Assembly: GCA_013146195.2 (NCBI GenBank)
Contig: CM028377.1
Location: 106,246,094 to 106,310,093, forward strand
DNA from: Codonopsis lanceolata
Lineage: Eukaryota; Streptophyta; Magnoliopsida; Asterales; Campanulaceae
Direction of reading: 5' to 3'
DNA length: 64,000 nt
The position numbers and the translations under genes are program-made. The notes below the pieces were generated by a model. The model made no database searches, was not told the DNA's origin, and saw only the letters and a list, made by a program, of their open reading frames with translations. Below are positions 44,196-55,656 of this stretch, piece by piece (the first letter of the stretch is position 1; every line of letters begins with the position of its first letter).

Positions 44196-46213
44196 TGATG
44201 TGCGTTAAAACGCATCTCGGGCAAGATTACCCGGCCGTATCAAGTAATAAAGTACGTAAGTACGAGTCGATCCCACGAGGAATGCGCGAAATTCTCACTC
44301 CAACTAAGTACCGAAATTATGCTAACTAATTATATTTGAGCGAAAATAAATTGAATTAAAATCTAAAAATATAAACAACCTAGAAAGCAATTAAATCTAA
44401 ACTAACGCGGATGTGGTTTGGCAACAACAAATCAAGATAAAAATATAGGAACGCGTTATTTCTAGTCTAGCCGATGCTTAATTTAATTCTCTTTTTGCTT
44501 TTCTTTAACTCAAGTCTTGGTAGTCGGACGCGCTATTTTATTCGCTACGGGCTTTCGCTACGTATAGCAAATCTAGCTATCTCTCAACCTTGCTACGGGC
44601 TCATATCATCGCAACACATAACACAGGGGAGAAAATAACTGCATGTGTAAACAAGCATCCAAAGACTATCTACGCGCGATCTCCTTTCGGTCTCACGCCA
44701 CGCAAACTACTATTGTGATTTTCGGAATAATAGGAAGGGCTTTCGCTTCGTATCCTATCATTCTAGTGATCATCTAATGGTTCGTTACGCCATTAAAAGC
44801 ATTAAGAAAACACAATAATAACCAAGCGCATGGGTAATACTTCGCAAAAAGAAACTCTCTATATTTTTCTACAAGTCATGTTGGTAGCCGAGACAACTAA
44901 ATTGGCTAACTACGGGCTCTCGCATCTTATAGTCAACCCTAATCTCCCCGACCTCGCGAATGGCTAAGGTGGTTCAATCGCGTGTCAAACCTAGTCTCAT
45001 TACGGCTATCGGTGTGTGTCACAAAACACCAACTATTAAATTGATTGGTCCGAAATAAATAGGTAGCTCTCGCGGATCCTAAATATTTCTAAAATCATTT
45101 AATTATTGGCCAGATAATTAAAAGCATTAATTTCACAAAATAATAACCAACATGCTTGTGTACTAAATAAAGAAATAAATTAAATTAAAATACAACATTT
45201 AACATAAAAATAATTGCATTCCATGAATATTTTAAGCACAAACCAAATCAACATTTACAAAATCAATCAACCCAAGAAAACATAATGAATATCTAAAAAT
45301 ATAAGTAGAAAGAATTGAACCGAAGAATCGCGAATCTGGGGTTGAAATCTTTTGCAAGTGCGTCCTTGGCCCTTGATTTGATGTTCCAAACCTTCAATGG
45401 TGATCAAGCATCAAATATTTTGGATGAAAATGATGGAAATGGGGGCTGGTGCCCCATTTAGAGCTAATGCCCGTAAATGGGGCTGTGTGTATTCGAATTG
45501 ATGAGCTGCCTGGAAACAAAATGGAGGAGGCAGCAAGAGGCCGGAACAGAACAGGGGTATTTTCGGCAGTGCAATGGAGAGTTGAGGGCTGAAATGGAAG
45601 AAAAAGATTAGCTGGGCAAATCAAGGGAGAAAGCGCGGGTTGATCCAGGTTGAAAGTGGGTTGATGGTGTGAGAGGTAGTGGGTGAAATGGTGGGCTGGA
45701 GGGTCAGGATGGGCTGGAGCACGCGGGTCATACCCGGATCCGTGAAGAAGACCGCGGGTTCGCTTAGTGGAGAAGCGGCGAGAGTCGCCACGTGGCTCCG
45801 ACCGGACACACAGGCGAGTTCAGACAATTGTGGCGGCCTCCCTGAACTTATGTAATTTGCTCCGGTACCCCTAAGCCTTCATAAATTGGCGCCGCCGGCC
45901 TGATTCCTCCCAGACTATCAATTTGGTCATTTGTTAGCTTTTTCAGCCACCGTTTGCCTCTGTTAGCCTCAAATTGCCTTGGATTCGTTGACGGACTTAA
46001 CGGACGTTGACCAATTAATTTCTAAAACAACTTTTAAGCCCGGAATTGCCTCGAACTTCGTGCTAAACACCGTATAAAAGCTCGATTATACTTGGAAACC
46101 TACATTAAGCACAAAAACACAAATAATAATATTTCCAAAGCATAATTAATTCAAAAATAGCACAAAATAAAAGAAAATTCCCGGAAAAATTCGTGGAAAT
46201 CTTGCGCTCATCA
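44196..46213 (+). mobile_element. Solo LTR, 2018 bp
   Basis: Begins TGATGTGCG and ends GCGCTCATCA (TG...CA) with a perfect 5-bp duplication AAAGT (44191-44195, 46214-46218). No internal coding and no second copy in the window. A short palindrome TGCGTTAAAACGCA lies just inside the left end. The alternative is a non-autonomous element with short inverted ends. Confidence 0.75.
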
Positions 46214-46218
46214 AAAGT

Positions 46219-46849
46219 CCTATAAAAACTATACTTGGCAAAGTTCTATACACAGTTGCCACGCTAATCGATACGCAGCCCGATTAGCCACTGAAGTATA
46301 AAACAAATGTAATGTACTGAACAGATATAAATCTAACAAAATAATCAACACATTGTATGACGAAAATAATTGTGACGAAAACGTGATTTTTGCCTATACA
46401 AAGATGCTCCTAAAACTTTCAGGTACAAAATACAAACGGGCATAGTCTCGGCAACCACGATCAATAACACAAGTTGTTCCTCTGCAAACTATTACACGAT
46501 TATTTACAAGGTTACGTGCCTACCTCACCTCGCCGAGGTCACATTTTAGGCTATATGCCTACATTTTTACTACTCGCAGTTAATAACAATCATTAACTGG
46601 GGGGCTGGTACTGAGGCATGAAGGAAACACAAATCTTTATTACTTCTCGATCTACATATACACTTCTACGCTCAAGAAGTAGGGGGCTACCACTACCACT
46701 GATGAGAGATCCTACAGCATATTTGTTTATATGGCAGGGACCCACGGTCATTATAGCTAAATTCATGGCATTTTCATTCATATTGGCCACAGGGCCACAG
46801 ACCGGGAGTATTAGTAATAATATATACTATTACTTAGTATCTTCGCATA
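46219..46849. other. Repetitive sequence before the minisatellite
   Basis: 46600-46612 'aactggggggctgg' looks like a polypurine tract followed by a possible LTR start (TGGTACTGAGG). Too little to assign a family. Confidence 0.3.
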
Positions 46850-48185
46850 ATATGCTCGCGCCAGAGCTCGAGCTTCAAATTAAGCTCGCGCCAAAGCCCG
46901 AGCCTCAGATTACTATTCACGTGCCCGTGCATGCCACGCTCGCGCTAGAGCTCGAGCTCCAGATTATGCTCGCGCTAATGCCGAGCTTCATATTATTATT
47001 ATTCACATGCCCGTGCACGCCATGCTCGCGCCAGAGCTCGAGCTTCAGATTATGCTCGCGCCAAAGCCCGAGCCTCAGATTACTATTCACGTGCCCGCGC
47101 ACGCCACGCTCACACTAGAGCTCGAGCTCCAGATTATGCTCGCGCTAATGCCGAGCTTCATATTATTATAATCACGTCACGTGCACGCGCTTCGCGCCAG
47201 CTCGAGCTCCAGATTATGCTTGCGCTAATGCCGAGCTTCATATTATTATTATTCACATGCCCGTGTACGCCACGCTCGCGCCAGAGCTCGAGCTCCAGAT
47301 TATGCTTGCGCTAATGCCGAGCTTCATATTATTACTATTCACGTGCCCGCGCACGCCACGCTCGCGCCAGAACTCGAGCTCTAGATTATGCTCGCGCTAA
47401 TACCGAGCTTCATATTATTATTATTCACGTGCCCGTGCACGCCACGCTCACGCCAGAACTCGAGCTTCAAATTATGCTTGCGCCAAAGCCTGAGCCTCAG
47501 ATTACTATTCACGTGCTCGCACACGCCACGCTCGCGCCAGAGCTCGAGCTCCAGATTATGCTCGCGCTAATGCCAAGCTTCATATTATTATTATTCACGT
47601 TCCCGTGCACGTCACGTTCGCGCCAGAGCTCGAGCTTCAGATTATGCTCGCACCAAAGCCCGAGCCTCATATTACTATTCACGTGCCCGCGCACGCCACG
47701 CTCGCGTCAGAGCTCGAGCTCCAGATTATGCTCGAGCTAATGCCGAGCTTCATATTATTATTATTCACGTGCCCGTGCACGCCATGCTCGCGCCATAGCT
47801 CAAGCTCCAGATTATGCTCGTGCTAATGCCGAGCTTCATATTATTATTATTCACGTGCCCGTGCATGCCATGCTCGCGCCATAGCTCGAGCTCCAGATTA
47901 TGCTCGCGCTAATGCCAAGCTTCATATATTATTATTCACGTGCCCGTGCACGCCACGCTCGTGCCAGAGCTCGAGCTTCAGATTGTGCTCGAGCTCCAGA
48001 TTATGCTCGCGCTAATGCCGAGCTTCATATTATTATTATTCACGTGCCCGTGCACGCCACGCTCGCGCTAGAGAGCTCGAGCTTCAGATTATGCTCGCAT
48101 TAAAGCCCGAGCCTCAGATTACTATTCACGTGTCTGTGCACGCCACGCTCGCGCCAGAGCCCGAGCCTCAGATTATTATTCACAG
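46850..48185. repeat. CG-rich minisatellite, about 85-bp period, about 16 units
   Basis: Each unit has CACGTG (G-box palindrome) or a one-base variant, 'cccgtgcacgccac', a GAGCTCGAGCTC palindrome and 'cagattatgctcgcg'. Two subtypes occur: one ends 'gccgagcttcatattatta', the other 'gcccgagcctcagattact'. Spacing of the CACGTG sites is about 83-102 bp. Sharply bounded by AT-rich sequence on the right. Confidence 0.9.
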
Positions 48186-48610
48186 CATACAAATGTTTTT
48201 CTTCTTTTTGAGCACTGGTTGGAAGTTGTCCATTGTTGTCGTCTTAATGTAGCATGAATTTGCAATAAAAAAAATGCACATGTAATTGAAAACAATCAAA
48301 ACAAAAAGGAAAAAGTTATATCTTTGTAACACATGCCTCACGATGATACTACGTAATACAGTTAAACTGTTCACCAAATGATGAGAAATTATACAACTGG
48401 GCTAATCTCAACTTTAATGACCATTCAACGTTGAATGAGCTGATATCCTTTATTCATTTGAAAAGAGGGGCCATTTTGCAGAGATCGCTTCTTCGATTTT
48501 GGATTATACTCGATTGACCTTTAATGAAATTGCAACAAATTTATAATGCTTTTATCATTTAAATAACTTGAGAATTGAATAACTACTAAACTATCGAACT
48601 TCCCAAGGTG
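48186..48610. other. AT-rich intergenic sequence
   Basis: No gene or repeat recognised between the minisatellite and the tandem duplication. Confidence 0.5.
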
Positions 48611-49170
48611 GATTTGTTTAATATGAATTAATAATCTTGGATTTATTTATATCATTGACACAATCAATGGATTTGTTTAATATGAATTAAACATTCTAAT
48701 AATCTCAAAATTCAAGAATAATTAAGAATTTTTGTCATGTCAATATTCATATTGTCGATTAGTATGAATATATATTGTATCTAATTGATTGAAGATAGAT
48801 TTCAAAAGTTCAAAAGTTAGTATCTCAACATTAAGGAAGAATTCAAAAGGTTTCTAGATTTACTTATCTAGTCAACCACATTAATTGTTTAATATGAATT
48901 AATAATCTTGGATTTATCTATATCATTGACACAATCAATGAATTTGTTTAATATGAATTACGCATTCTAATAATCTCAAAATTCAAGAATAATTAAGAAT
49001 TTTTGTCATGTCAATATTCATATTGTCGATTAGTATGAATATATATTGTATCTAATTGATTGAAGATAGATTTCAAAAGTTCAAAAGTTCAAAAGTTAGT
49101 ATCCCAATATTAAGGAAAAATTCAAAAGGTTTCTAGATTTACTTATCTAGTCAACCACATTAATTGACAT
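48611..49170. repeat. Tandem duplication of about 275 bp
   Basis: Copy 1 about 48611-48887, copy 2 about 48888-49170. They share 'atgaattaataatcttgga', 'gacacaatcaatg', 'ttgtcgattagtatgaatat' and end 'cttatctagtcaaccacatt'. Near-identical by eye, apart from an extra 'tcaaaagt' in copy 2. Confidence 0.9.
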
Positions 49171-49269
49171 TTTTTATTTTCAATTTTCAATAAATATGAT
49201 AGAGATTAAAAGTGAAGTGCTTCCAAATTTAGAAAGTTTATTTTGGCGGGAACTTTCCAAATTATGCAT

Positions 49270-49472
49270 CTCTCCTTTTATATATGTATAGATTTAATGT
49301 GTGGTTTACTTTATGTCCATGTGTATGTGGCTCATAATTAAAGTAGGATGAAAAAATAATGGTAAAGTGGTAAAAGTGTTGTCCTAAAAAAGAAAGTTTC
49401 AAACAAGACAATTATTTTGGGACAGACGAAAAAATGAAAGCATGACAATAATTTTGGGACGAAGGGAGTAAT
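49270..49472. mobile_element. Stowaway-like MITE fragment
   Basis: Right end reads TACTCCCTTCGTCCCAAAAT on the minus strand, the Stowaway consensus with TA. Inner sequence parallels 26351-26555. The left end is missing. Confidence 0.7.
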
Positions 49473-49652
49473 ATACAGCTGGTTGCTTTCCCATGCAGCG
49501 ATGCGGTGGCCCAGTCGTGGTGGACCTGGTGGTTGTTTTTGTTTATGCATATTTAACTCAAAACAATCAAACTTGACACAAAAATACTTGGAAGAAAAAT
49601 TAACTTGGAGTTGCTAAATTATTACAAAGAATAAGAGTAGAAAACATACCTT

Positions 49653-50006
49653 TGACGGGAGATTGATAACCACGAACATGGAGTGTTTTGGTGATGAGGT
49701 GCATCAAGACTTAGTCTTTTTTCAGCCTTTCTTTTGATTTTCCTTAGTCTTTTGATTTTCTCTCTGCTCCGCATGTTCATGTATCTTGTTATTTCCTATG
49801 CCCAAGACCCCCCATTTGACGGCCTATATAAAGGGAGTCTTTTAAGTGTTAGGGCAGCAACTTATGAAATAAAAATTTTCATCTTCTTCTTTAGAAATCA
49901 GACACTTAGTTGTTGTTTTCTTGTTATTTTCTCATCTGATTGAACGAAATCAATCACCCGTCCGTTCATACGTTAATGAACTTAACTTCTTCCTACCCGT
50001 CCTACA
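49653..50006 (+). mobile_element. 5' LTR of the old chromovirus
   Basis: Contains a CTATATAAAGGG TATA box at 49823-49834 and ends TACA directly before a tRNA-iMet-type primer site. The start (TGACGGG at 49653 or TGATAAC at 49664) is uncertain. About 350 bp, short as in several chromovirus clades. Its 3' LTR would lie beyond the window. Confidence 0.55.
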
Positions 50007-50011
50007 TTAGT

Positions 50012-50027
50012 TGGTATAAGAGCAGGT
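50012..50027 (+). promoter_or_regulatory. Primer binding site, tRNA-iMet type
   Basis: TGGTATAAGAGCAGGT differs by one base from the tRNA-iMet site TGGTATCAGAGC. It lies 5 nt after the LTR end. Confidence 0.75.
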
Positions 50028-50135
50028 TGTTGCATTTTTTCTAAAGATTGCGGTCATGTCACCCTCGTTGCTACTACTGATCTATCCCTTCGATCATCGC
50101 CTTCACTTCATCAATCTTTTTGGTTCATCGCGTCA

Positions 50136-50507
50136 ATGACTGAAGAACTCAACACGGACCAGGGTTTTGCAACTCTAGACCAGCGAATTACACCAATGAC
50201 AGATGAGACATGTGCTTTTATTCAGGAAGTTTTGGCCGCCCTTCGTCTTGTAGGACAGCCACGTGACAATCCAGATCTAGCAGCTCGTGAACCCATCCCA
50301 AACATCGCGTGCCAGCGACTATGATGCATATCGCATCAAGGCTGAACGGTTATGATGCATATCGCATCAAGGCTGAAATTCCAATTTTTCATGGTAGCTT
50401 GGAGATAGAATCGTTCCTAGATTGGCTTAATGAGGTTGAACGGTTCTTTGAGATAAAAGAAAGGTGTCTATTGTTGCCTTTAAATTACGGGGAGGTGCAG
50501 GTGTGAG
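50136..50507 (+). pseudogene. Old chromovirus gag, N-terminal part
   Basis: Starts at ATG 50136 (MTEELNTDQ), loses frame near 50310 and contains a 27-bp tandem duplication (TATGATGCATATCGCATCAA twice). It continues with FHGSLEIESFLDWLNEVERF, the plant chromovirus gag core, and breaks off at KLRGGAG (50507). Gag resumes at 61100 with QLLDYYQG; the intervening gag residues are missing. Confidence 0.8.
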
Positions 50508-51057
50508 AACCCCGTTTCGACCCCCCTCGCGTGAGATGCGAGTGGTTTCAAAACTTAAGCGCGTGGAATATGCTTGGCCTCGTTGTGGACTCAAAAGTGT
50601 ATTTACAAAGTCGTTATCTCTATTTTAAGGTTAAGCAGAGAAAAACAAAAAAATACTATAAAATATAGGTTTGAGGGCTAAGTTACGTGTTAGGAAGGGT
50701 TAGTCACCCAACTCGCCCTTTCGGTCTCACAATGAGTTTGCCAACATGCTTGGTTTATTTTATATTTCTAGTCTATATATATCTACACACACACAAAGGG
50801 AAATAAAAGATGATTTATATTTATTTAACTATACAAACAAAGTAAAAAAATAGCAACAAAATGAACTATTTACGTACACTATTTATGGTTACTTTTATGA
50901 ACAAAATAACATACTTTTAAATGGAAAAGAAATAACAATTATTTACATGATATAAAAACTAACTAAACAGAAAAAATATATTTTACATTGCAAATATAAG
51001 AAAGACAGAAAAACCAACTATTACTAATATTTAACGGACAATAATAATATTTACAGC
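50508..51057 (-). mobile_element. Tat/Ogre-like LTR fragment, inverse orientation
   Basis: On the minus strand it parallels 1140-1290: 'gggctaagttacg', 'cccaactcgccctt' and 'ccttaaaata', followed by a decayed primer site. It abuts the broken gag on the left and the Tekay insertion on the right, so it entered gag before Tekay did. Confidence 0.6.
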
Positions 51058-51062
51058 CAGTT

Positions 51063-53732
51063 TGTAACACCCCGGATTCTTGCATGTGCATTGTGTGCTT
51101 GCCTTCATGTATTCTTGATGTTCATGAGCATGTTTACTTAGTCTATATATGATTTAGAAACATTCATAAGTCATTCATGAAGCCCTTAGCATGTTTAGAA
51201 TCATGTTTACATGCTTGTTTAATCGCCGGTTGAATTGCTTGTTAAGTTCTTCTTCTTTCCCTCCTTCGTTTAGATCGTTCGGGTGTTGTTTGAGGGTGCT
51301 TGTGATGAGCTTTAAACTCATTTTTGTTGGGGTTTGAAACCCCCTTGATTTGGCTAAGTGTTTGGGGGTCTTTTAGGTTGAGTTTTGAGCCATTTTGGTT
51401 CTGCCGGGCTTGCCCTCGCAAAGTGGAATGACCTTGCCCCCGCAAGGTAGACAGAAAATGAAGTGTTGAGCATCCAGGAGGGATGCGGTCGCAAGGGTAG
51501 GGGGACCATGCGACCGCAAGGTCCCTCGAGACTGGTCTGCCCTGTTTCGATGTTTCTTGAATTCTACCCTTAAACCCCTATCCAAAACCCTTTCTAAACC
51601 CCACCTAAACCTTCCTAACCCTCCTTACTTATGTCCTAACATCTCTAACAAGTTTTAAGAGTGGATTAAGAGGGCTTTAGTGATCAATTAATCTACCAAA
51701 ATCTGATTTTAAGAGACCACAATGTCATGACACTTGTCCCACTAAGTTTCTAGCTCAATATACACCACATCTGCAGATTTTGACTCTCATTTCTCTCCAT
51801 CACTCTCCAAAAACGAGATTACTCTTCTCCAAGACTCTCCCATGGCTTCTTGAAGCATTCATCTTGGTCTTCCCTCATCCCCTCTTCCATTGCTCAAGCC
51901 ACCACCATAGAAGAGTAGAGCTTGAAGAGTAGATCATTTCCTACCGAATAGTTTTCTTCCTTGCTTTCTTTGGTGTAGAATACAAGTAAGTTACTTCCTT
52001 TCATCTTTGTTTTAGTTCTCATTGACCCTAAGGAAACAAAGCTTATGATGATTGAGGTCAATGAGGACACATATATGCTTCCTATGCCTTCTTCTTGTGT
52101 TTTGAAAGTATGAACTTGCTAGGAGCATGTATAGGAGGATTTTATGCTTAGTAAAAGTTGTAATACTCTTTCATCTTGTTTATTTAAGATTATGAACATG
52201 TTAGAAACATGTATTATATGTGTTGCTTGAAGAAGTGCTATATGAGAATGCCCTAATTTAAGCCGACATGATATGTTGTGAAGTTGTTATGTGTTCTATC
52301 CTCAAAATTGGAACCTATGATGAATATGAATCACATTATAATGCCTTGATGAATTTATGACCTAGATGAGCTTAGTAATGGCCTAGGTTGAGTTATGAAG
52401 CACATAGCTTCAATTAACCGAAATTTGGAATTTTTAGTAAAGACTCAACGGAGTCGACTCTAGGGAAGATTTGAACATGTTAAACTCTAGTTTCACTCCC
52501 TACGAAGTTTGGACATCGTTTGGTCGGGTTTACTCAAGTCTAAGATGAGTCTAATTATGTGCATTTGAACCCGTTGTGATTATTTGGTTATGAGCAATTA
52601 ATTGCCTTGACATGATTTATTGTAGAGATTAATACCCTACTTGGTCGGTCGAGTTCGCTCTTGTCGAATTCGATCATTATTTGGTCTTGACGAGTAAACA
52701 TCTACTTGTGCATTGCATTAAGTCCAGCTGACACTATTTGGTTTGATTTTTATGTCAGGGTAGGACGATGCATCGCCTTCACGAATTGAGAGATTCGTGC
52801 TCGCTATGGATCGCCGTACCTGGGACCTCACACACCCCTCCATTGTAGGCCGCAATGGGGAAGTAGCCCCTTTGCCGTAACAATACGTGCGTCACAGGCT
52901 GCTATTAGCCGGCGGAGTTCGGTATATCGATGCGAAGTCACGAGCATCGTAGTCACGATATTGGGTTAACAACTTTATTGCAGGAGCTACGAAGCGGCCA
53001 TGCCTATATCATATCCTACTTGTATGATTTATTTTCCGCACTTATGTGAATAATGTGCTAAGTGCTATATGAAGAACATGAGTCATAATTGTGATAAATG
53101 TCATGCTATATCATGAACACGCATTTTTAGTAACTTACTAAGTCTTTCGACTTACCCTATTTGTTTGTTTTGTTTTCCTTAGATCCGAGCCGAGGAGACG
53201 GTTCACGCTAGATTCGCCATACCGCGTTTGGTTGCTAGCAAGCTAGAAGGTTGCTCTTTTGGAACTTTTGTAGTTAGACTTTTATTTTGGCAAGGACGTT
53301 GGGAAGCAAGTCACCTAGACTTGACTTTGGGGTTTTTGTTGTTGTAATATAACTTAATGACTTGATACTTATAATCTTTTGTATGCCGACTTATAGGTCG
53401 AGCTTGTTTATATGTTAATGGTTCACTACAGTTTCTTCCGCTAAAGCTCTTTAAAATATTATTGTTGTTGTTGTCTCCGGCATGTTGTGGCCGTTGAGGA
53501 TATTATATGCATGTGTTAAAAATTGTAGGAGTAGTTGTTGGGTTCCGGCTGTAACGTCGCCGATGACTTGTTTATTTTTAAGTTATTTTCCGGCCAAGTG
53601 TAGCCGAGTTGTTGTTTGTATGCGATGTTGCGCCACATGAATTTTATAATCCTACTTTTGCATGCTTGTATCTTGCCTATTTGGACGGCACGACTCGGGA
53701 TCTCGCATTGGGGTCCGGGTCGGGCTGTCACA
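51063..53732 (+). repeat. 5' LTR of the Tekay-type element
   Basis: 2670 bp, TGTAACACCC to GGCTGTCACA. Differs from the 3' LTR by about two dozen substitutions and one 3-bp indel by eye, about 0.9%. Short ORFs inside occur at the same places in both LTRs and are not genes. Confidence 0.95.
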
Positions 53733-53734
53733 CT

Positions 53735-53750
53735 TGGTATCAGAGCCAGG
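53735..53750 (+). promoter_or_regulatory. Primer binding site, tRNA-iMet
   Basis: TGGTATCAGAGCCAGG begins 2 nt after the 5' LTR; complementary to the initiator methionine tRNA 3' end. Confidence 0.9.
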
Positions 53751-53840
53751 TTAGTTGTCGGCCAGGATAGGTTCCATGGCCTAGGTGGGTTGGTTATTTG
53801 TGTGTTGATTCTAACATCGAGTGAATTCTTGTAGGGGTTC

Positions 53841-55591
53841 GATGGAGAATCCTAGGGATGGCAATGGCCGTGGTAGAGGTAGGCCCAGAGAGGTCGGCCA
53901 GAGGCCGAGGTACCGCCGAATCCGGTGGGTCGGATATGGCAGAGTTACATCGTAGATTGATGGCTTTTCTGGCAGGGGCAGGCCAGGGAGGTCAAGCTGA
54001 GGGAGCACCACCACCACCTCGTCAGGAGGAAGTTGTACCACCACCGAGACCGAGGAATGACACCACTCTTTTAGAGAGATTCCTTAAGTTGAAGCCTAGT
54101 ACATTTCTTGGGGAGCCGAAACCTAGGGAGGCTGAGTTATGGATGGAAGAGATGATCAAGCTACTATCTATGTTGGGTTGTACCGATGAGGAGAGAGTCA
54201 TGCTAGCGACATTTAAGTTCAAGGGAGCCGCCGAGCATTGGTGGAATGTGTTGAAGGAAAGCTGGGAGATTCAACAAGTTCCTATTACTTGGGCTAATTT
54301 TCAAAGGGAGTTTAAAAATGAGTATGTGCCGGATGTAGTTCGCAACAAGAGGGAGAAAGAATTTTATGATCTTGAGCAGGGTAGCATGACTGTAGCGGAG
54401 TATTCCGCGAAGTTCACTTAATTGAGCCGTTATTGCACGTATTTGATTCCTACTGAAGCACGGAGGACACATAAGTTTGTTAAGGGGTTGAGAACTGAAT
54501 TTAGGAAGCAAATTCTAGCACTTAAGCTCACTGATTATCGGAGTGCAGTTGATAGAGCTTATGAGGTGGAGCAGGATATTAAGGAGCACCGGGTCAAGAA
54601 TAATTCGGGTAATGCACGACAGACTACTCAGAGCACTAATCAGGGAAATAATTCAGGTAACAGAAGGGGATACCAAGGAAACCGTGATAGGAGAGGTGGA
54701 GGCCAAGGAAGGCCACAGTCAGGGAAGCAGGGCAACAATACTTCTTCTTCTTAGGGGCAACAAGGTCAGCGTAGTGGGAGTATGACTTGCAGTTATTGTC
54801 AGAAGCTAGGACACACAATTGATTGGTGTTGGGCGAAGCTAGGAAAGTGTACTCTTTGTGGAGATGGTACTCATTTTAGGAAGGAGTGCCCGAAAGCTGG
54901 GGCAGCTCAACCGGGGAATGTGGCTCAGTCTGGAGCCAAAAAGAGTGTAGATGGGAAACCCAAGGTGCAGGGCCGTGTGTTTGCGCTTGATCAGCGCGAG
55001 GTTCAGGGGTCTACGGCAGTGATAGGAGGTACTCTTTCTATATTTGATCATAAGGCTCGAGTTCTCATAGATCCAGGGTCTTCACATTCTTATGTTGCTT
55101 CGCACTTTGTTGAGAATTTATGTGTGCTGCCTCAACCTTTGCCATATTTGCTTGAAGTGTCTACCCCGCTCGGGGAATATATGCTCGCATCTGAAGTGTT
55201 TAAATCTTGTGATGTATTGGTGGGTGACCACACTTTGCATATGGACTTGGTAGTTCTACCTATACGTGATTTTGATGTGATTCTTGGCATGGACTGGTTA
55301 TGTGCTTATCATGCTATAGTTGACTGCCATAAAAAGAGGGTTACTTTTTCTATGACGGGTGTGCCTGAATTTACATTTGTGGGTGATCATGCATCGAGTG
55401 GCTTGCATTTTATTTCTGCTCTAAGGGCTAGAAAATTATTGTCTCAAGGGTGTACGGGTTATCTTGCATGCGTTGTTGATAAGAGGAAGTCTTCACCAAA
55501 CTTAGAAGAGGTTCCGGTAGTATGTGAGTTTCCCGATGTATTTTCTACCGACCATGCTATGCCACCCGATAGAGATAGAATTTTGTATTGA
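53841..55591 (+). pseudogene. Tekay-type gag and protease, interrupted
   Basis: The first ATG (53841, MENPRDGNGRGRGRPRE) is in a different frame from the main gag (53858-54421), implying an early frameshift. Main gag has LERFLKLKPSTFLGEPKP and GAAEHWWNVLKESW, then stop TAA at 54419-54421. The same frame continues (54422-54754) with an Arg/Gly-rich stretch to a TAG near 54752. From 54782: zinc knuckle CTLCGDGTHFRKEC and protease active site VLIDPGSSHSYV (55050-55090), then FDVILGMDWL. The frame closes at 55589-55591. Two nonsense codons plus frameshifts mean no full-length product. Confidence 0.9.
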
Positions 55592-55656
55592 GCTTATTCC
55601 GGGACTTCACCGATTTCTAAGGCACCGTATAGGATGGCGCCATGAGCTAAAAGGAG

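Noticed and set aside
46618..48103. Overlapping ORFs on both strands in the minisatellite
   Set aside because: Repeat-driven open frames; the period is not constant and not a multiple of three, and the peptides are low complexity.
51242..53834. ORFs inside the Tekay-type LTR, repeated at 58612-61194
   Set aside because: Present only because both LTRs have the same sequence; no domain.
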